Positions 8,992 to 17,885 of a stretch of DNA of 64,000 nucleotides are shown here, piece by piece (positions within the stretch are counted from its first letter, which is position 1; each line of letters begins with the position of its first letter). Both the position numbers and the translations under genes were made by a program. Origin of the DNA: Pedobacter jeongneungensis. GTDB lineage: Bacteria > Bacteroidota > Bacteroidia > Sphingobacteriales > Sphingobacteriaceae. The notes beneath the pieces were generated by a model. The model had not been told where the DNA came from. It saw only the letters and a list, made by a program, of their open reading frames with translations, and did not search any database. The stretch covers positions 186,001 to 250,000 of the forward strand of contig NZ_AYMG01000008.1 in the NCBI RefSeq assembly GCF_000633455.1, read 5' to 3'.

Positions 8992-10176
8992 CTACAGTTT
9001 TCTTCTTTTCAATTCTCTTTCAATCAATCCCAATTCACGGCCTGTTTGTCCGGCAACTGAAGTATTTTCTTGTGCTCTTCTGAATAAATAAGGCATTACC
9101 GCTTTAATCGGCCCATAAGGCACATACTTGGCCACATTATAATCAGAATCGGCAAGGTTAAAGCTTAAATTATCGCTCATACCTAACAATTGTGCAAAAT
9201 ATACATGAGGGTGATTATGAGTAATATTTTTTTCTTCCAAAAGATAGGTCAATAAACGGCTGCTATCTTCATTGTGCGTTCCGGCAACAATGGCAATCTC
9301 TTCAATATGATCTACGCAATAACGTAATGATTCGTTATAATCACGGTCAGAAGCTTCTTTATCAGGTTGAATCGGCGAAGGATAACCCATTTCTGCAGCG
9401 CGTTTACGTTCTTTTTCCATGTAGGCACCACGTACCATTTTTACGCCCAAAATAAAACCATCGGCTTTGGCAATTAAATGGTCTGCCTTCATATCAGCCA
9501 GTTTATCATGACGGTACATCTGGTAAGTATTGTACACAATAATACGTTCACGGTTAAATTTACGCATCATATCTAAAGCCAATTCATCAATGGTATTCTG
9601 GATCCAGGTTTCTTCCGCGTCGATCATAATGGGCACACCTTTATCAAAAGCTGTTTTACAGATCATTTCGCAACGCAGTTTTACCTTTTCGTACTCTGCC
9701 TGTTCGGTAGTTGTTAAAGTTTCTTTGGCATCCAGTTTCTGCAACAGTGCAAAACGGCCGATACCTGTTATTTTAAAAACGGTGATCGGAATTTTGGCAT
9801 CGCCATCTGCGCGCACAATCGTACGGATAATTTCGGCACAGGTTTCATCAAAAACCTGCTCTTCTTCTTCCCCTTCAACCGAATAATCCAGAATGGTGCC
9901 CACGCCACCTTTATCCAGTTGCTCAATGGCTTTATTACACTCTGCAATGGTTTCGCCACCACAAAACTGCTGAAAAATAGTGGCTTTAATTGCTCCCTGT
10001 ATAGGCAAACCGATATTTAGGAAAAAGTTTGTAATGGCCGGACCAACTTTTGTGAGAAAATTACTACCAATCATTTTAAAAAGCCAATATGCTTTTTTCA
10101 GTTCCTGGTTAGTTTTTTGGCGAAAAGCAATTTCCGTATTGTCGAAATTAGGTTGTTTATTGGGAACTAAATCCAT
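8992..10176 (-). CDS. Proline dehydrogenase
   Basis: This 394-residue monofunctional flavoenzyme of the PRODH family oxidises proline to pyrroline-5-carboxylate. It carries VRGAYMEKERKRA, a match to the conserved RxVxGAYxxxE region, and near the C-terminus YVPYGPIKAVMPYLFRRAQEN, which covers the conserved YxPYG and RRxxEN substrate-binding residues. There is no P5C dehydrogenase domain, so it is not full-length PutA; that step must be encoded elsewhere. It is divergent from the S4-domain gene. A TAATTTTG -7 element lies upstream at 10213-10206. Confidence 0.95.
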   Translation of the reverse strand: MDLVPNKQPNFDNTEIAFRQKTNQELKKAYWLFKMIGSNFLTKVGPAITNFFLNIGLPIQGAIKATIFQQFCGGETIAECNKAIEQLDKGGVGTILDYSVEGEEEEQVFDETCAEIIRTIVRADGDAKIPITVFKITGIGRFALLQKLDAKETLTTTEQAEYEKVKLRCEMICKTAFDKGVPIMIDAEETWIQNTIDELALDMMRKFNRERIIVYNTYQMYRHDKLADMKADHLIAKADGFILGVKMVRGAYMEKERKRAAEMGYPSPIQPDKEASDRDYNESLRYCVDHIEEIAIVAGTHNEDSSRLLTYLLEEKNITHNHPHVYFAQLLGMSDNLSFNLADSDYNVAKYVPYGPIKAVMPYLFRRAQENTSVAGQTGRELGLIERELKRRKL

Positions 10177-10205
10177 TTTTTATCTATATATAAGTCAGAT
10201 TGGTG

Positions 10206-10213
10206 CAAAATTA
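10206..10213 (-). promoter_or_regulatory. -7 element of proline dehydrogenase
   Basis: The minus strand reads TAATTTTG, fitting TAnnTTTG, 29 nt before the ATG at 10176. No correctly spaced TTG was found. Confidence 0.4.
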
Positions 10214-10256
10214 TAAAAAGCATTGGTTGTTAAAACTAAAAACCTCTAAATAATCG

Positions 10257-10264
10257 TATTTTTG
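10257..10264 (+). promoter_or_regulatory. -7 element overlapping the S4 gene start
   Basis: TATTTTTG matches TAnnTTTG and ends only 6 nt before the ATG at 10271. If used, the transcript would begin at or next to the start codon, giving a leaderless mRNA. The -33 TTG is not at standard spacing. Confidence 0.45.
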
Positions 10265-10270
10265 CATAAA

Positions 10271-10477
10271 ATGATACAATTCAAATTAGAAGGCGAATTT
10301 ATTCCGCTAATCCAGCTGCTTAAAGCAACAGGTTTAGTTGGCACCGGCGGTGATGCACAGGCTGCTGTGATGGACGGTTTGGTAAAATGCAACGGCGAAG
10401 TAGAATTCCGCAAACGCTACAAAGTTAGAGTAGGCGATATCATCACTTTTGAACAAGATAAAATCGAAGTAATTTAA
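10271..10477 (+). CDS. S4-domain RNA-binding protein (YbcJ-like)
   Basis: The frame has 68 codons from the ATG at 10271; an upstream in-frame TTG at 10262 lies inside the promoter and is not preferred. The small protein is a lone S4 RNA-binding domain: LIQLLKATGLVGTGGDAQ is followed by the G-V-x-V-N-like turn GLVKCNGEVEFRKRYKVRVGD, the arrangement of E. coli YbcJ. It probably binds structured RNA. Its stop overlaps the aroB start by one base at 10477, so the two are cotranscribed and coupled. Confidence 0.88.
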   Translation: MIQFKLEGEFIPLIQLLKATGLVGTGGDAQAAVMDGLVKCNGEVEFRKRYKVRVGDIITFEQDKIEVI

Positions 10478-11535
10478 TGGAAACCTTAACGAGCGCAGGC
10501 CATTCGCTTTATTTCGAAAGCAATTTAGACGCCTTAAAAACACTTTTAGAAAGCAACAAATACAGTAAAGTTTTTGTACTTACTGATGAACATACCAGTG
10601 AAATCTGTTTACCTCTTTTTCAATCGCTTTTAGATGATTTCTCTGAATTTGACCTGATCGAGACTTCTGCAGGCGAAGAAAACAAAAATATCGATTTTTG
10701 CATCGGCATCTGGAAAACCCTTTTGGATTTTGAAGCCGACCGCAAAAGTTTGATGATCAATTTAGGTGGTGGCGTAATTACCGATATGGGTGGTTTTATT
10801 GCTTCTACCTATAAAAGAGGAATCGATTTTATCAATGTGCCTACTACCCTATTATCGCAGGTTGATGCCTCGGTAGGTGGTAAAACCGGAATCGATATCG
10901 ATAACGTTAAAAATATGGTAGGTACTTTTACCTTACCACAAATGGTTTTTATCGAAACCGCATTTTTAAAAACATTGCCACAGCGCGAACTTTTATCAGG
11001 CTTTGCCGAAATGATCAAACATGGTTTGATTTATGATAAGCCTTATTACGAAAAGCTAAAGGCAAGCAACTACCTAACGCCTTCTGCCGAAGATATTTAC
11101 CGTTCTGTAGAAATTAAAAACGAGGTGGTAACCATCGATCCGCATGAAAAAAACCTGCGCAAGATTTTAAACTTTGGTCATACCATTGGGCATGCTGTTG
11201 AGGGATACTCTTTGGCAAACGACGAAAATCCGTTAACGCATGGTGAAGCAATTGCCATCGGTTTTATTTGTGAAGCAGCATTATCGATTAAAAACAGTAC
11301 GTTAACAAAAGACGAACTGAATGACATCAGTGGCTATATTTTATCATTATATCCGAAATACCACATCAAAAAAGAAAGTTTCGATACCCTTTTGGAATTG
11401 ATGCAAAGTGATAAAAAGAATGAAGACGGGAACATCCTCTTCTCACTTTTAGAAAAAACTGGCAAATGCACGTTTAACTGCCGTGTAAGCACTGCCGATA
11501 TTTTAAGCAGTTTGGATTATTATAACAGTTTATAA
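10477..11535 (+). CDS. aroB: 3-dehydroquinate synthase
   Basis: This 352-residue enzyme converts DAHP to 3-dehydroquinate in the shikimate pathway. NAD-binding GGGVITDMGGFIASTYKRG and the zinc-site segments FAEMIKHGLI, FGHTIGHAVEG and HGEAIAIGF are all present. Length is normal. It overlaps the S4 gene by one base and precedes a membrane hydroxylase gene by 1 bp. It lies 2.7 kb upstream of the attenuator-controlled aromatic operon but is separated from it by a terminator, so it is probably not under the same control. Confidence 0.97.
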   Translation: METLTSAGHSLYFESNLDALKTLLESNKYSKVFVLTDEHTSEICLPLFQSLLDDFSEFDLIETSAGEENKNIDFCIGIWKTLLDFEADRKSLMINLGGGVITDMGGFIASTYKRGIDFINVPTTLLSQVDASVGGKTGIDIDNVKNMVGTFTLPQMVFIETAFLKTLPQRELLSGFAEMIKHGLIYDKPYYEKLKASNYLTPSAEDIYRSVEIKNEVVTIDPHEKNLRKILNFGHTIGHAVEGYSLANDENPLTHGEAIAIGFICEAALSIKNSTLTKDELNDISGYILSLYPKYHIKKESFDTLLELMQSDKKNEDGNILFSLLEKTGKCTFNCRVSTADILSSLDYYNSL

Positions 11536-11536
11536 A

Positions 11537-12499
11537 ATGAATTTTACCGGAAGTGATATTTCTGTAATCGGGCTTTTTGGTTTTGTAATCGTTTTAACCC
11601 TTGTTGAAATGTATTTCAGTTATCAGCACGACAAAAAACTATATACCAAACGCGATACCTGGACGAATATTTACCTGATGACGGCGGCAGTTGTAATCAA
11701 CCTGGCCACCAAAACGGGTACCTTTTTCTTATTGGCTTATTGCTACCAGTTCCGTTTGTTCCAGATTCCTAATGTTTGGGTGTATTGGTTAATATTAATT
11801 TTAGCACAGGATTTTCTGTACTGGTTTCTACATACCGTTGGCCATTACGTACGCTTTTTCTGGGCGATGCACGTCACGCACCACTCATCAGAGCATTTTA
11901 ACCTCACAACGGGTTTCCGTTCTACCGTTTTCGAACCGATGTACCGCGTGTTTTTTTACCTGCCTCTGGCATTTATGGGTTTTACTGCTGTTGATATCCT
12001 TTTTGCCTATCTGGTTACCCAGATTTATGGAAATTTAGTCCATACACAGTATAATATTAAGTTCCCTAAGTGGTACGAATATATCTTCGTTACCCCATCG
12101 CACCACCGGGTGCACCACGCCAGTAACGTACGATATTTAGATAAAAACATGGGTATGGTTTTAATCCTATGGGATAGGTGGTTTGGCACTTTCCAGGAAG
12201 AATTGCCTGATGATGTAGTGAAATACGGCTTAACTACACAGCCGAAAGATACCGGCCCGGTAAATATTATTTTCCATGAATTTATTGCGTTAACAGCCGA
12301 TGTTAAAAAAGCGCCGACCTTTATGGATAAGGTAAAATATGTTTTCAATCCGCCGGGATGGAGCCATGATGGAAGCACTAAAGTTGCTAAAATTATGCAG
12401 CAGGAATTGCGTGAAGAGGAAAAGAGAAAATACGAAGACCTGCAACAGGAAAAAGTAAAAGGACTTAACGATCGGGGAGAGTTAAGTTCTACAGGATAA
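11537..12499 (+). CDS. Sterol desaturase/fatty-acid hydroxylase family membrane protein
   Basis: This 320-residue integral membrane protein has about four membrane helices and the di-iron histidine clusters of the family: HTVGHYVRFFWAMHVTHHSSEH (HxxxH and HxxHH types), then HTQ and SHHRVHH. Members hydroxylate or desaturate lipids, carotenoids or sterol-like compounds; the substrate here is unknown. It begins 1 bp after aroB, so it shares a transcript, and it is followed by a clear terminator. The C-terminal ~40 residues are charged and probably cytoplasmic. Confidence 0.88.
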   Translation: MNFTGSDISVIGLFGFVIVLTLVEMYFSYQHDKKLYTKRDTWTNIYLMTAAVVINLATKTGTFFLLAYCYQFRLFQIPNVWVYWLILILAQDFLYWFLHTVGHYVRFFWAMHVTHHSSEHFNLTTGFRSTVFEPMYRVFFYLPLAFMGFTAVDILFAYLVTQIYGNLVHTQYNIKFPKWYEYIFVTPSHHRVHHASNVRYLDKNMGMVLILWDRWFGTFQEELPDDVVKYGLTTQPKDTGPVNIIFHEFIALTADVKKAPTFMDKVKYVFNPPGWSHDGSTKVAKIMQQELREEEKRKYEDLQQEKVKGLNDRGELSSTG

Positions 12500-12517
12500 A
12501 AAAATAATTTATTCACT

Positions 12518-12547
12518 AAAGGTCTGTGCATCCACAGACCTTTTTTG
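12518..12547 (+). terminator. Terminator after the hydroxylase gene
   Basis: GGTCTGTG (12521-12528) and CACAGACC (12533-12540) form a perfect 8-bp stem with a 4-nt loop, followed by TTTTTTG. Confidence 0.92.
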
Positions 12548-12549
12548 TT

Positions 12550-12900
12550 ACATATCTTAACTGTTTTCAGTTTTAGCCACAGATGTACACGGATTAACAC
12601 AGATGATGTTTTCGCATTCGAAAATCTGTCATTCTGAGCGCAGAGAAGAATCAATGACTGTAACGAACAGGTGTTCCATCGTCTACATATACTTCGTTAC
12701 TTTCCTATTTAATAGCATTCCATTAGTACAGTCGTCATTCCCGCGCAGGCGGGAATCTTAATATTTTTGCATTAATATTACCAATTAAGTAGGGAGAACG
12801 ATCTCACGAAGCTGATCACCCTTCTTCTATACTTCTAGCCTTTAACCATATTAAAATCCGTTTTTATACCATTTTAAACCATAAAAAGACCAATCCATAA
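12550..12900. repeat. Intergenic stretch with dispersed repeat modules
   Basis: No gene is supported here. Modules shared with the 60-61.5 kb array occur in sequence: TTTTAGCCACAGATG (about 12573), GTCATTCTGAGCGCAG with a GAAGAATC tail (12628-12652), and GTCATTCCCGCGCAGGCGGG followed by AATCTTAA (about 12734-12761). It looks like a degenerate single relative of the tandem unit. Confidence 0.6.
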
Positions 12901-12954
12901 ACCAGTCCGTTTTTAACAAAATTAAATTTTATTAAAAATATTTTCAATTTCCTA

Positions 12955-12984
12955 TTGACAAATTAAATTTTGTTACTACATTTG
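12955..12984 (+). promoter_or_regulatory. Promoter of the aromatic amino acid operon
   Basis: TTG (12955-12957), a 19-nt spacer and TACATTTG (12977-12984) match the Bacteroidota TTG/TAnnTTTG promoter well. Transcription would start near 12990, about 13 nt before the leader peptide ATG at 13003. Confidence 0.75.
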
Positions 12985-13002
12985 GCTCAACAAAAAAAAG
13001 AA

Positions 13003-13065
13003 ATGCAAATTACAAACACATATTACTTTGGTTACTTTTACTATTTTAGTAAGAGCCGGGGCTAA
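13003..13065 (+). CDS. Phe/Tyr-rich attenuator leader peptide (pheA leader)
   Basis: A 20-codon frame starts just downstream of the promoter. Codons 7-15 read Y-Y-F-G-Y-F-Y-Y-F: five Tyr and three Phe in nine codons. This is the hallmark of a leader peptide whose translation senses charged tRNA-Phe and tRNA-Tyr. The last codons (13055-13063) include GCCGGGGCT, which can pair with the 5' arm of the terminator at 13106-13114. A ribosome stalled at the Tyr/Phe run leaves this segment free to form the antiterminator; one that reaches the stop masks it. The gene products downstream make phenylalanine and tyrosine precursors, which fits. Confidence 0.85.
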   Translation: MQITNTYYFGYFYYFSKSRG

Positions 13066-13103
13066 TATGCAAAAAGATATATAACAATATTAAAATGTAT
13101 AAG

Positions 13104-13138
13104 AAAGTCCCGGCAAACAGCCGGGACTTTTTTGTTTT
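13104..13138 (+). terminator. Attenuator terminator before pheA
   Basis: AAAGTCCCGGC (13104-13114) pairs perfectly with GCCGGGACTTT (13120-13130) over a 5-nt loop, and is followed by TTTTGTTTT, only 10 nt before the pheA ATG. Its 5' arm can alternatively form nine consecutive pairs (one G-U) with 13055-13063 at the end of the leader peptide, which would prevent termination. Confidence 0.92.
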
Positions 13139-13147
13139 AACGCAAAA

Positions 13148-13981
13148 ATGGAAACGACAAAACGAGTAGCAATTCAGGGTATTAAAGCATCTTTCCACGA
13201 AGAAGCTGCATACAAATTCTTTGGTAAAGAAATTGAGACTGTAGAGTGCAATTCTTTTAAAGAAACCTGCGACAAACTGGAGAAAAACGATGCAGACTTT
13301 GTGGTAATGGCCATCGAAAACTCTATCGCTGGCAGTTTATTACCAAATTACACACTCATCCGCGATTACGGTTTTTCAGTTGTGGGCGAAGTTTACCTGC
13401 CGATTCAGTTACACTTAATGGCATTGCCAGGTGTAAAGTTTGAAGACATTAAAGTGGTTACCTCACACCCTATTGCTATCCGTCAATGCATTGATTTCTT
13501 TTACGATTACCCACATATTAAAATTGTGGAGAGCAATGATACTGCGGCCTGCGCCAAACGTATACAGGAAGAGAAATTAACCGATACCATGGCCATTGCA
13601 AACAGTTTAGCCGCAGAACTTTATGGCTTAAATATTTTAGAGCGCCGCGTAGAATCTAACAAGAAAAATTATACCCGTTTTCTGATCCTTAAAAAAGATA
13701 AAACCGATGAAGGAAAGAAAATAAATAAAGCATCAATCTGTTTTCAGGTTGGACACAAAGCAGGCTCATTAGCAACTGTATTAAATGTATTTGCTGAACA
13801 GGATGTAAGCTTAACAAAAATACAATCTATGCCGGTGTTAGGTAAAAGAAATGAGTATTACTTTTATGTCGACCTGGAATGGCCAAGTACCGAAAAATAT
13901 GATAAAGCCATCAGAAAGGCATTAAAATATACATCGAACTTTAACATATTAGGAGAATATCAAAAGAACGATAAAGTATAA
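13148..13981 (+). CDS. pheA: Prephenate dehydratase
   Basis: This 277-residue protein makes phenylpyruvate from prephenate. The catalytic PDT domain covers about residues 1-185, with SNDTAACAKRI and the key NYTRFLIL (Thr-Arg-Phe) motif. An ACT regulatory domain follows (about 195-277), with GHKAGSLATVL matching the Phe-binding GALA motif. The usual ESRP motif reads QSMP, so feedback sensitivity may differ from the E. coli enzyme. There is no fused chorismate mutase; that activity sits on the next gene. It is the first structural gene behind the attenuator. Confidence 0.96.
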   Translation: METTKRVAIQGIKASFHEEAAYKFFGKEIETVECNSFKETCDKLEKNDADFVVMAIENSIAGSLLPNYTLIRDYGFSVVGEVYLPIQLHLMALPGVKFEDIKVVTSHPIAIRQCIDFFYDYPHIKIVESNDTAACAKRIQEEKLTDTMAIANSLAAELYGLNILERRVESNKKNYTRFLILKKDKTDEGKKINKASICFQVGHKAGSLATVLNVFAEQDVSLTKIQSMPVLGKRNEYYFYVDLEWPSTEKYDKAIRKALKYTSNFNILGEYQKNDKV

Positions 13982-13985
13982 AAAA

Positions 13986-14079
13986 GTCGGAAGTCCGAAG
14001 TCAGGAGTCCGAAGATAAATAGTAAAACATTCAAACTTGTAATAATAAAATAATTAAAATATAACTCCGGACTTCCGAC
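13986..14079. repeat. Inverted repeat in the pheA-DAHP synthase spacer
   Basis: GTCGGAAGTCCG (13986-13997) is the exact reverse complement of CGGACTTCCGAC (14068-14079), with further partial matches inside (GGAGTCCG against GCGGACT). The transcript would fold into a long hairpin between the two operon genes. There is no T-tract, so it is more likely a processing or stability element than a terminator. Confidence 0.7.
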
Positions 14080-14112
14080 TGCGGACTAAGGACTTTAAAC
14101 AAACCCATCATC

Positions 14113-15252
14113 ATGAAACTTAATTTAAACATTCAACCTTTAAACACCTGGTTAAACGTTAACAACGAGCCTTTAATTATTTCAGGTCCTTGTAGTGCAG
14201 AAACTGAAGAACAATTATTAACTACTGCCCATTTATTGGCTGCTACTGGTAAAGTATCGGTATTAAGAGCTGGTATCTGGAAACCACGTACCCGTCCGGG
14301 AGAATTCGAAGGCATCGGAAGTATTGGTTTAGAGTGGTTAAAACGTGCTAAAGCAGAAACAGGTTTACCAACTGCAGTAGAGGTTGCAAATGCAAAACAC
14401 GTTGAAGAGGCTTTGGCAGCTGGTGTAGATATCCTTTGGATCGGTGCACGTTCTACCGTAAACCCTTTCACCGTTCAGGAAATTGCTGATGCTTTAAAAG
14501 GCCATGATGTTCCTGTATTGATCAAAAACCCGGTAAACCCTGATTTACAGTTATGGATCGGTGCTATTGAGCGTATAAATGGTGCAGGTATCACTAAAAT
14601 CGGTGCTATCCACCGTGGTTTTTCATCGTTCGAGAAAAGTTCTTTCCGTAACGAACCAATGTGGGAGCTTGCGATCCAGTTGAAAACACTTTGCCCGGAA
14701 TTACCAATCATTAACGATCCAAGTCACATCTGTGGTAACCGTGAGTTAATCCCTTACATCTCTCAAAAAGCATTGGATTTAGACATGCAAGGTTTAATGA
14801 TTGAATCGCACGTAGATCCTTCAGTAGCATGGACTGATGCTAAACAACAAGTTACACCAGCTGCTTTAGCAGAATTAGTTGACCGTTTAACTGTACGTGA
14901 GCCAGAAGCACCAAACGAAGCTTTCGCAGATAAATTAGCTGATTTACGTAAATCAATCGATAAAATTGATGATATCTTATTACAAAAATTAGGTGAGCGT
15001 ATGGCTATCGTAGAGAAAATCGGTGAATTTAAACGCGATAACCAGGTAACTATTTTACAGGTTAACCGTTGGGATGCCATCATTAAAAAAGGTCATGCTT
15101 TTGCAAAAGCTTTAAAATTAGACCTAAACTTTACGGAGAAATTCTTAGAATTGATGCACGGTGAATCGATCCGTAAACAAACTGAAATTATGAACGCTGG
15201 CAAATCTGAACAAGGTATTGCTGCAGAACAACATACTGAAGTTAAAGCGTAA
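14113..15252 (+). CDS. Bifunctional DAHP synthase / chorismate mutase
   Basis: The protein has 379 residues. Residues ~1-260 form a type I-beta DAHP synthase barrel: GPCSAETEEQ near the start, KPRTRPGEFEG, HRGFSSFEKS and NDPSHICGNREL. Residues ~275-365 form an AroQ-type chorismate mutase helix bundle (LADLRKSIDKIDDILLQKLGERMAIVEKIGEFK). The C-terminal position of the mutase is the form known from Porphyromonas gingivalis, where prephenate acts as an allosteric inhibitor; whether that holds here is inference. One protein thus catalyses the first shikimate step and the chorismate-to-prephenate step, feeding the prephenate dehydratase encoded just upstream. Confidence 0.95.
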   Translation: MKLNLNIQPLNTWLNVNNEPLIISGPCSAETEEQLLTTAHLLAATGKVSVLRAGIWKPRTRPGEFEGIGSIGLEWLKRAKAETGLPTAVEVANAKHVEEALAAGVDILWIGARSTVNPFTVQEIADALKGHDVPVLIKNPVNPDLQLWIGAIERINGAGITKIGAIHRGFSSFEKSSFRNEPMWELAIQLKTLCPELPIINDPSHICGNRELIPYISQKALDLDMQGLMIESHVDPSVAWTDAKQQVTPAALAELVDRLTVREPEAPNEAFADKLADLRKSIDKIDDILLQKLGERMAIVEKIGEFKRDNQVTILQVNRWDAIIKKGHAFAKALKLDLNFTEKFLELMHGESIRKQTEIMNAGKSEQGIAAEQHTEVKA

Positions 15253-15336
15253 GAAAGGTAGAAGGCTGGAAGGTTTAAGGTGTAGGGTAAAACCTAGCTT
15301 TAAAAGAAATCCTCTACATATAACATTATTGATGTG

Positions 15337-15360
15337 GTGTCAGATGTTTCCATCTGACAC
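15337..15360. repeat. Perfect hairpin upstream of aroA
   Basis: GTGTCAGATG and CATCTGACAC form a 10-bp stem with a TTTC loop, ending 27 nt before the aroA ATG. There is no T-run, so termination is doubtful; it could affect stability or translation of the operon mRNA. Confidence 0.65.
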
Positions 15361-15387
15361 TTACATTTAAGAATAAAACAGAATAAA

Positions 15388-16656
15388 ATGTCGAAAAATG
15401 CCTTAGTTTCTTTTAAAGGAACCAAGAATATTAATACGGAAATCCAATTAACAGGCTCTAAAAGCGAATGCAACAGGGCCTTAATTATTAGTGCCTTAAG
15501 CAAAAAACTGGTTAAAGTCGTAAACCTTTCTAATGCTGCTGATACGGTAACATTAAATGGTATCCTTAATAATCTTGAAGAAGAATTAGAAGTAGAAATT
15601 GAAGAATCAAAAACAGTAGACGTAGGACCGGCAGGCACTGCAATGCGTTTCTTATCGGCTTATCTTTCTGCCAAAAACGGTAATTTTCTGTTAACCGGAA
15701 CCGAGCGGATGAAACAACGGCCTATCGGGATTTTAGCAGAAGCTTTAAAAACAATCGGAGCTGATATTTCGTATGCCGAAACTGAAGGTTTCCCTCCATT
15801 GAATATTGTTGGGCCTTTAGATCAGAAAACTGCCCAGGTAAAGATTAAAGGCGATATCAGCAGTCAATATATTTCCGCATTATTGATGATCGCTCCTATC
15901 CTGCCACAAGGTTTAACTTTAGAAATTGAGGGTGAGCTTACTTCTAAACCTTATGTAGATATGACTTTAGATATGCTAGCAGAAGTTGGCATTGAGCATA
16001 GCTGGAACGGAAATTTCATTTCGATTAAACCTCAGGCTTTTAAACCTGGAACTTTGGTAGTTGAGCCCGATTGGAGCGCAGCATCTTATTGGTACAGCAT
16101 TGCAGCCTTAGCCGATGAAGCTGAAATAGCTTTACCTGCCTTAAAAGAAAAAAGCCTGCAAGGTGACAGTCAGATCAAAAATATCATGAAAATTTTTGGT
16201 ATCGCTACCAGTAAAACTGATAAAGGTATTGCTATTAGCAATTTAGGACTTACTCTGGATACCAAAGAAATTTTAGATTTAAAAACTTGTCCTGATTTAG
16301 CGCAAACCATTGTAGTTATTGCTGCTGCTTTGGGCAAAAACATGTCTTTTACAGGTTTGGAGACCTTGAAGATCAAGGAAACAGACCGAATTGCAGCCCT
16401 TCAGAATGAATTGGCTAAAATAGGCGTTACATTGACCGAAAAAAACTTGATTTATACCTTAAATACAGATAACCTTCACTTTCCGGATAAAATTACCATT
16501 GCAACCTACGAGGACCACCGTATGGCGATGGCTTTTGCGCCACTTGCACTATTGATTAACGAAGTTGAAATTGAAGAAATGCAGGTAGTAGAAAAATCTT
16601 ATCCTTTTTACTGGGAAGATTTGAAAAAAGCTGGATTTGAGGTGAGAGAGATTTGA
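15388..16656 (+). CDS. aroA: 3-phosphoshikimate 1-carboxyvinyltransferase (EPSP synthase)
   Basis: This 422-residue enzyme joins shikimate-3-phosphate and PEP. Recognisable segments are GSKSECNRALIISALS near the N-terminus, GPAGTAMRFLSAY, GDISSQYISALLM, KETDRIAALQNEL and YEDHRMAMAFAPLAL. Length is normal. It is the third structural gene of the attenuated operon; the spacers on both sides contain self-complementary sequence. The N-terminal motif carries SEC in place of the SKS tail usual in many homologues, a variation common in Bacteroidota as far as I recall. Confidence 0.96.
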   Translation: MSKNALVSFKGTKNINTEIQLTGSKSECNRALIISALSKKLVKVVNLSNAADTVTLNGILNNLEEELEVEIEESKTVDVGPAGTAMRFLSAYLSAKNGNFLLTGTERMKQRPIGILAEALKTIGADISYAETEGFPPLNIVGPLDQKTAQVKIKGDISSQYISALLMIAPILPQGLTLEIEGELTSKPYVDMTLDMLAEVGIEHSWNGNFISIKPQAFKPGTLVVEPDWSAASYWYSIAALADEAEIALPALKEKSLQGDSQIKNIMKIFGIATSKTDKGIAISNLGLTLDTKEILDLKTCPDLAQTIVVIAAALGKNMSFTGLETLKIKETDRIAALQNELAKIGVTLTEKNLIYTLNTDNLHFPDKITIATYEDHRMAMAFAPLALLINEVEIEEMQVVEKSYPFYWEDLKKAGFEVREI

Positions 16657-16785
16657 GACACGAGATTTGAGACACTAGATTTGAGACACTAGAAAAAATT
16701 AAAACTATAATAATCTAACCAGATTTTGAGACGATTTGAGCAGAAATTCTCAAATCCAGTATCTCAAATCTAACATCTAAATAAT
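16657..16785. repeat. Repeated and inverted motif between aroA and aroC
   Basis: GAGATTTGAGACAC or close variants occur three times at 16655-16695, and the reverse complement text (TCTCAAATC) recurs at 16747-16772. The spacer can fold back on itself. No gene is present. Confidence 0.6.
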
Positions 16786-17883
16786 ATGGCAGGCAACTCA
16801 TTCGGACAACTATTTCGCATCACTACATTTGGCGAATCTCATGGCGTAGCCATTGGGGTAATTATTGATGGCTGTCCGGCGCAATTGGATATAGATATGG
16901 ATTTCATTCAGTCAGAACTTGACAAGCGCAAACCCGGTCAATCCAAAATTACCACACAAAGAAAAGAAAGTGATACCGTTCAGATTTTGTCGGGTATCTT
17001 CGAAGGAAAAAGTACAGGTACTCCTATTGCGCTTTTAATCCCGAATGAGGATCAACGTTCAAAAGATTACGGACATAACGTTGATGTTTACCGCCCGAGC
17101 CATGCCGATTACGTGTACGATGCAAAATACGGCATTCGTGATCACCGTGGAGGTGGCCGTTCTTCTGCCCGCGAAACTGCTGCCCGTGTAGCTGCAGGTG
17201 CCATTGCAAAACTGTTTTTAAAACAACAGGGTATCGAAATTTTCGCACATGTAACTTCTGTAGGTACCATCGAAGCACCTAATTTAGAAAGCAACGATTT
17301 ATCCGCTTTACTAGAGATCAGGGAAGAAAACATTGTACGTTGCGCCGATCCGGCAACGGCACACGAAATGATCGAATTTATCGATTCAGTAAGAAAAGAC
17401 GGTGATACCGTTGGTGGTAAAATCGGTTGTGTGATAAAAGGTTGTCCGGCTGGTTTAGGCGAACCCGTTTTCGATAAATTACATGCCGATTTAGGTAAAG
17501 CCATGCTAAGCATCAACGCCGTACATGGTTTCGAATATGGTTCTGGTTTTGCCGGAAGCGAATTACGAGGATCGCAGCATAACGACATTCCGCAGCCAAA
17601 AGCTGCAGATTCTAAAGTTTTTAAAACCACCACCAATTATGCAGGCGGTATTTTAGGAGGCATTTCTAACGGAATGGACATTACTTTTAAAGTAGCTTTT
17701 AAGCCTGTAGCCACCATTATGCACAACCAGCAAACCATTAATGCCGCTGGTGAAGCGTCAGAAATTAAAGGAAAAGGCAGGCATGATCCATGTGTGGTAC
17801 CAAGAGCGGTGGTAATTGTTGAAGCCATGGCCGCACTCGTTTTAGCTGATCAGTTTTTGAGGAATAAAGCAAGCGTAATTTAA
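16786..17883 (+). CDS. aroC: Chorismate synthase
   Basis: This 365-residue FMN-dependent enzyme makes chorismate from EPSP, the last shikimate step. It has the three family signatures: [17 protein letters not shown] near the N-terminus, [37 protein letters not shown] in the middle, and GSQHNDIP. Length is typical. It completes the operon's path to chorismate; the DUF1684 gene starts 2 bp after its stop. Confidence 0.97.
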   Translation: MAGNSFGQLFRITTFGESHGVAIGVIIDGCPAQLDIDMDFIQSELDKRKPGQSKITTQRKESDTVQILSGIFEGKSTGTPIALLIPNEDQRSKDYGHNVDVYRPSHADYVYDAKYGIRDHRGGGRSSARETAARVAAGAIAKLFLKQQGIEIFAHVTSVGTIEAPNLESNDLSALLEIREENIVRCADPATAHEMIEFIDSVRKDGDTVGGKIGCVIKGCPAGLGEPVFDKLHADLGKAMLSINAVHGFEYGSGFAGSELRGSQHNDIPQPKAADSKVFKTTTNYAGGILGGISNGMDITFKVAFKPVATIMHNQQTINAAGEASEIKGKGRHDPCVVPRAVVIVEAMAALVLADQFLRNKASVI

Positions 17884-17885
17884 AG

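Noticed and set aside
12025..12654. A 209-aa minus-strand frame over the hydroxylase gene end
   Set aside because: It is antisense to a conserved gene and runs through a terminator and repeat modules; no family features.
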